Of a DNA stretch of 64,000 bases, positions 62,001 through 64,000 are shown one piece after another. The position numbers and the translations under genes were made by a program. The first letter of the stretch is position 1. Every line of letters starts with the position of its first letter. The notes under the pieces were generated by a model. That model did not search any database. It had not been told where the DNA came from and saw nothing but the letters and a program-made list of their open reading frames with translations. This DNA comes from Notospermus geniculatus (Eukaryota > Nemertea > Pilidiophora > Heteronemertea > Lineidae), in NCBI GenBank assembly GCA_002633025.1, contig NMRB01000120.1, positions 286,020-350,019 on the forward strand. Reading direction: 5' to 3'.

Positions 62001-64000
62001 AGAAATCGATGTTTGTTTGAAATCATTTGTCAGAATAATCTTCAGCAAATATAAAACTGGGCAATTCAAATCACGAGGGAGTCAATAAAGAAGGGTGACT
62101 AAGCTTTTCTTCAGATAACAGGCTGGGCNAGAGATATGAGGCCATCTCCTGTAGCCAAGGTAATAAACTGATACCACAGCAGTGAAATGAATGAATGAGG
62201 GGGCAATTGAGATGGAAAGCATAAAAGGCAAGCTGACACAAGGCAAGAACACTTTGTCACTCAAATGCTATGACAGTGTAGCGATTCTGACCGAGTTAAC
62301 ATTTGGCTGACTACCACGAACCTTCCAAGTAATACAAATCTGTTATTGAATGCTATCCAATATTCTCATCATCCTCAACAGCCAATGGTCACTAGGCAAT
62401 TCAACCAGTGCACAACTGCTAGGAGACATCAATAACGGTCAGCTCGAGTAGTGCCGGCAACCAATCAGTGAAGAGATTGGATTGTCAAGAAGTGGCCGCA
62501 GTAATTAGTGGCTAATTGGACCATGATGGGGCAGACGTGACACAGTGAAACAAAGCTTTCTTTGGTCCACCCTCTCTGCATTAGTGGGGCACTCAATCTA
62601 TAAGCAATGTAGGAGATGAGATACTTTCACCAGCAGCATTCACTTTGAGGTAAAGCATTCATCTTCATGGCTTCCATTGTGGTTTCAACATTTGGGTAGT
62701 TCTCGAGATACACCACCAACAATATTGGGCCCTACTCATTCATGTAACAATTCAGTCAAAATATCATTCAAAACCATACAATAGAAATGTGCTTCTTTAA
62801 CTTAAAGGTCAATCTTTAATTACCGTATTATACAGTATTTATACCCTATATACACTAAAACACAATTCAGACTGGCCTCACTGACCCATCATCTCTCTCC
62901 ATCCTGGTTAACCAGCCATCTTTAAGTACAACTCCATCAATATCAGGGCAGTCAGGGCAATACAATATAGTGGTTGATGGCATGGGAATGGGCTATTAAA
63001 CCAAATGTCACCTCATACATTAAGATCAGCCATTATCTGTCCTATACAGCACTATTACAGCTGAATATCCCTTCCAACATGCCATGGGATTGGGACGCCA
63101 GGTATGTGAAAGGTGAATATTTTCATCTTCTTTGAAGAATTCAAAAGGATCTGTGAACATTCACCAATCTTCTGATCAGTACCAGCTGATGCTCTGCCTC
63201 AGTTGTCCTTGAGGATTCAACTTTACCTCGTATATATCAGGGCGTAGTGTACCTCATCATAGATGCTGACGATACAACCTAACAGCAGTAGTTTCAAATA
63301 TGAATTTACATGTACGTACATGTTGTTGCGGCAGTATTTAGCAGGCGTGGAAAAAACCATCACATTTCCAATATCAACATAAATATTCTATGTCATATTT
63401 TTGGAATGGTCAGAGAAGTAAGTTTATAAATAACACTACTTAATGTATAAATGTTCAATTAGGTAAAATATTGCATTAACACTGTCAACAGCATAATATC
63501 AATCAATGATCAGCAAGCTGAATGTCACAGAACACAATCAATCATTGCTGTAATTTGTAATGCCGCCAGTTTGAAGTAGAAAACTAATCGATACTCACAA
63601 GTGGGGGCTTATTCCACAGTCGGCAAATTGATGGCAATGTGATTGAAAGGAACCTCAGTAATAAGATGAATTGAGTCAGCTCTTCTCGCGTAAAATTTTC
63701 TGTATCACATAACATTTGCCACCAGCAGTGGACTCAAAATAATCTACCTAATGGTTTGTGAGAGAAAAAGTTAAGTGTGCTGCTCCGCTCCTAAATTTTG
63801 CTTTGATGCCCCATTCCGAGTTGTAACACAATAGAAGCATCATAACCCCAGGGTGGAAGAGATTTTCACCCATCTTTCAATAGCCACACCTAGCCATTGT
63901 ACTGACACGGTTTTAGGTTCAGAACTCAGTGTGAGCTCTCATGAAATCAATGCCCATGTCCAAGGGGCAATGCATGTGTTTCTTTTAGTGAATCAATGAT
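59002..64000. other. Non-coding DNA, no gene recognised
   Basis: No convincing exon. A single N at 62129 lacks duplicated flanks. TAATTAG and CTAATTG sites cluster at 62498-62520. Confidence 0.4.

Noticed and set aside
62129-62129. Single N as another haplotype join
   Set aside because: No duplicated flanks found.
1-64000. tRNA genes, microRNA hairpins of known families, CRISPR arrays
   Set aside because: No B-box-like tRNA signal, no familiar miRNA seed hairpin and no regular spacer arrays were seen by eye; a covariance-model scan would be needed to exclude RNAs.

Overview
The window is animal genomic DNA: intron-rich genes with GT-AG splice sites, long AT-rich non-coding stretches, many short inverted-repeat elements and no bacterial signals. 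Recurrent palindromic words (TAGGCCTA, TACCGGTA, TACATGTA) and high heterozygosity are what one sees in marine invertebrates such as echinoderms or other invertebrate deuterostomes. That assignment is an impression; the sequence does not prove it.

Two protein-coding genes are supported, both on the minus strand. (1) 519-21577: a complete LRRK1-type ROCO kinase. I rebuilt 30 exons by hand with compatible phases: 6,963 coding nt and 2,320 aa from the ATG at 21514, or 2,341 aa from an in-frame ATG at 21577. Domain order is ankyrin repeats, LRRs, ROC GTPase, COR, kinase, WD40. (2) 25824-31827: a ZNF608/ZNF609-type protein (vertebrate ZNF608/609, fly scribbler/brakeless), 5 coding exons, 4,419 nt and 1,472 aa, with one C2H2 finger and conserved N- and C-terminal blocks. 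Its start-codon exon begins at a 3' splice site, so its promoter and 5' UTR exon(s) lie upstream, probably beyond a very long first intron. The gene-poor 31.8-64 kb stretch is then most simply part of that intron; a candidate first exon with a strong start codon context and a 5' splice site lies at about 58.94-58.97 kb.

Assembly structure matters here. Three single-N positions (7016, 15666, 42319) are each flanked by two nearly identical copies of the same sequence: 5.9-7.0 against 7.0-8.1 kb, 11.5-15.7 against 15.7-17.8 kb, and 41.35-41.95 against 42.34-43.69 kb. They look like contig ends where both haplotypes were kept. As a result LRRK1 exon 21 and exons 10-13 each appear twice. Comparing the copies shows transposon presence/absence differences, one with an exact empty site.

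Mobile DNA: a family of short elements ending in AGG...CCT with TGACGTCA near their ends and CTATAG-like flanks (161, 5459, 13234, 14277); a TA-flanked foldback at 11213; a 788-bp insertion with TTTA repeats at 11872; an 848-bp element at 42567; foldbacks at 22784-22975, 41767, 44991 and 49811; a TTAA-flanked element at 52388; a dispersed repeat carrying a CTCF-like palindrome at 37.5 and 42.0 kb; and three copies of a 22-27 bp palindrome. I found no new multigene system. The most informative points are the haplotype-collapse errors inside LRRK1, the GC-AG introns, the circle-competent ZNF609 exon and the recently mobile CRE-bearing MITE family.
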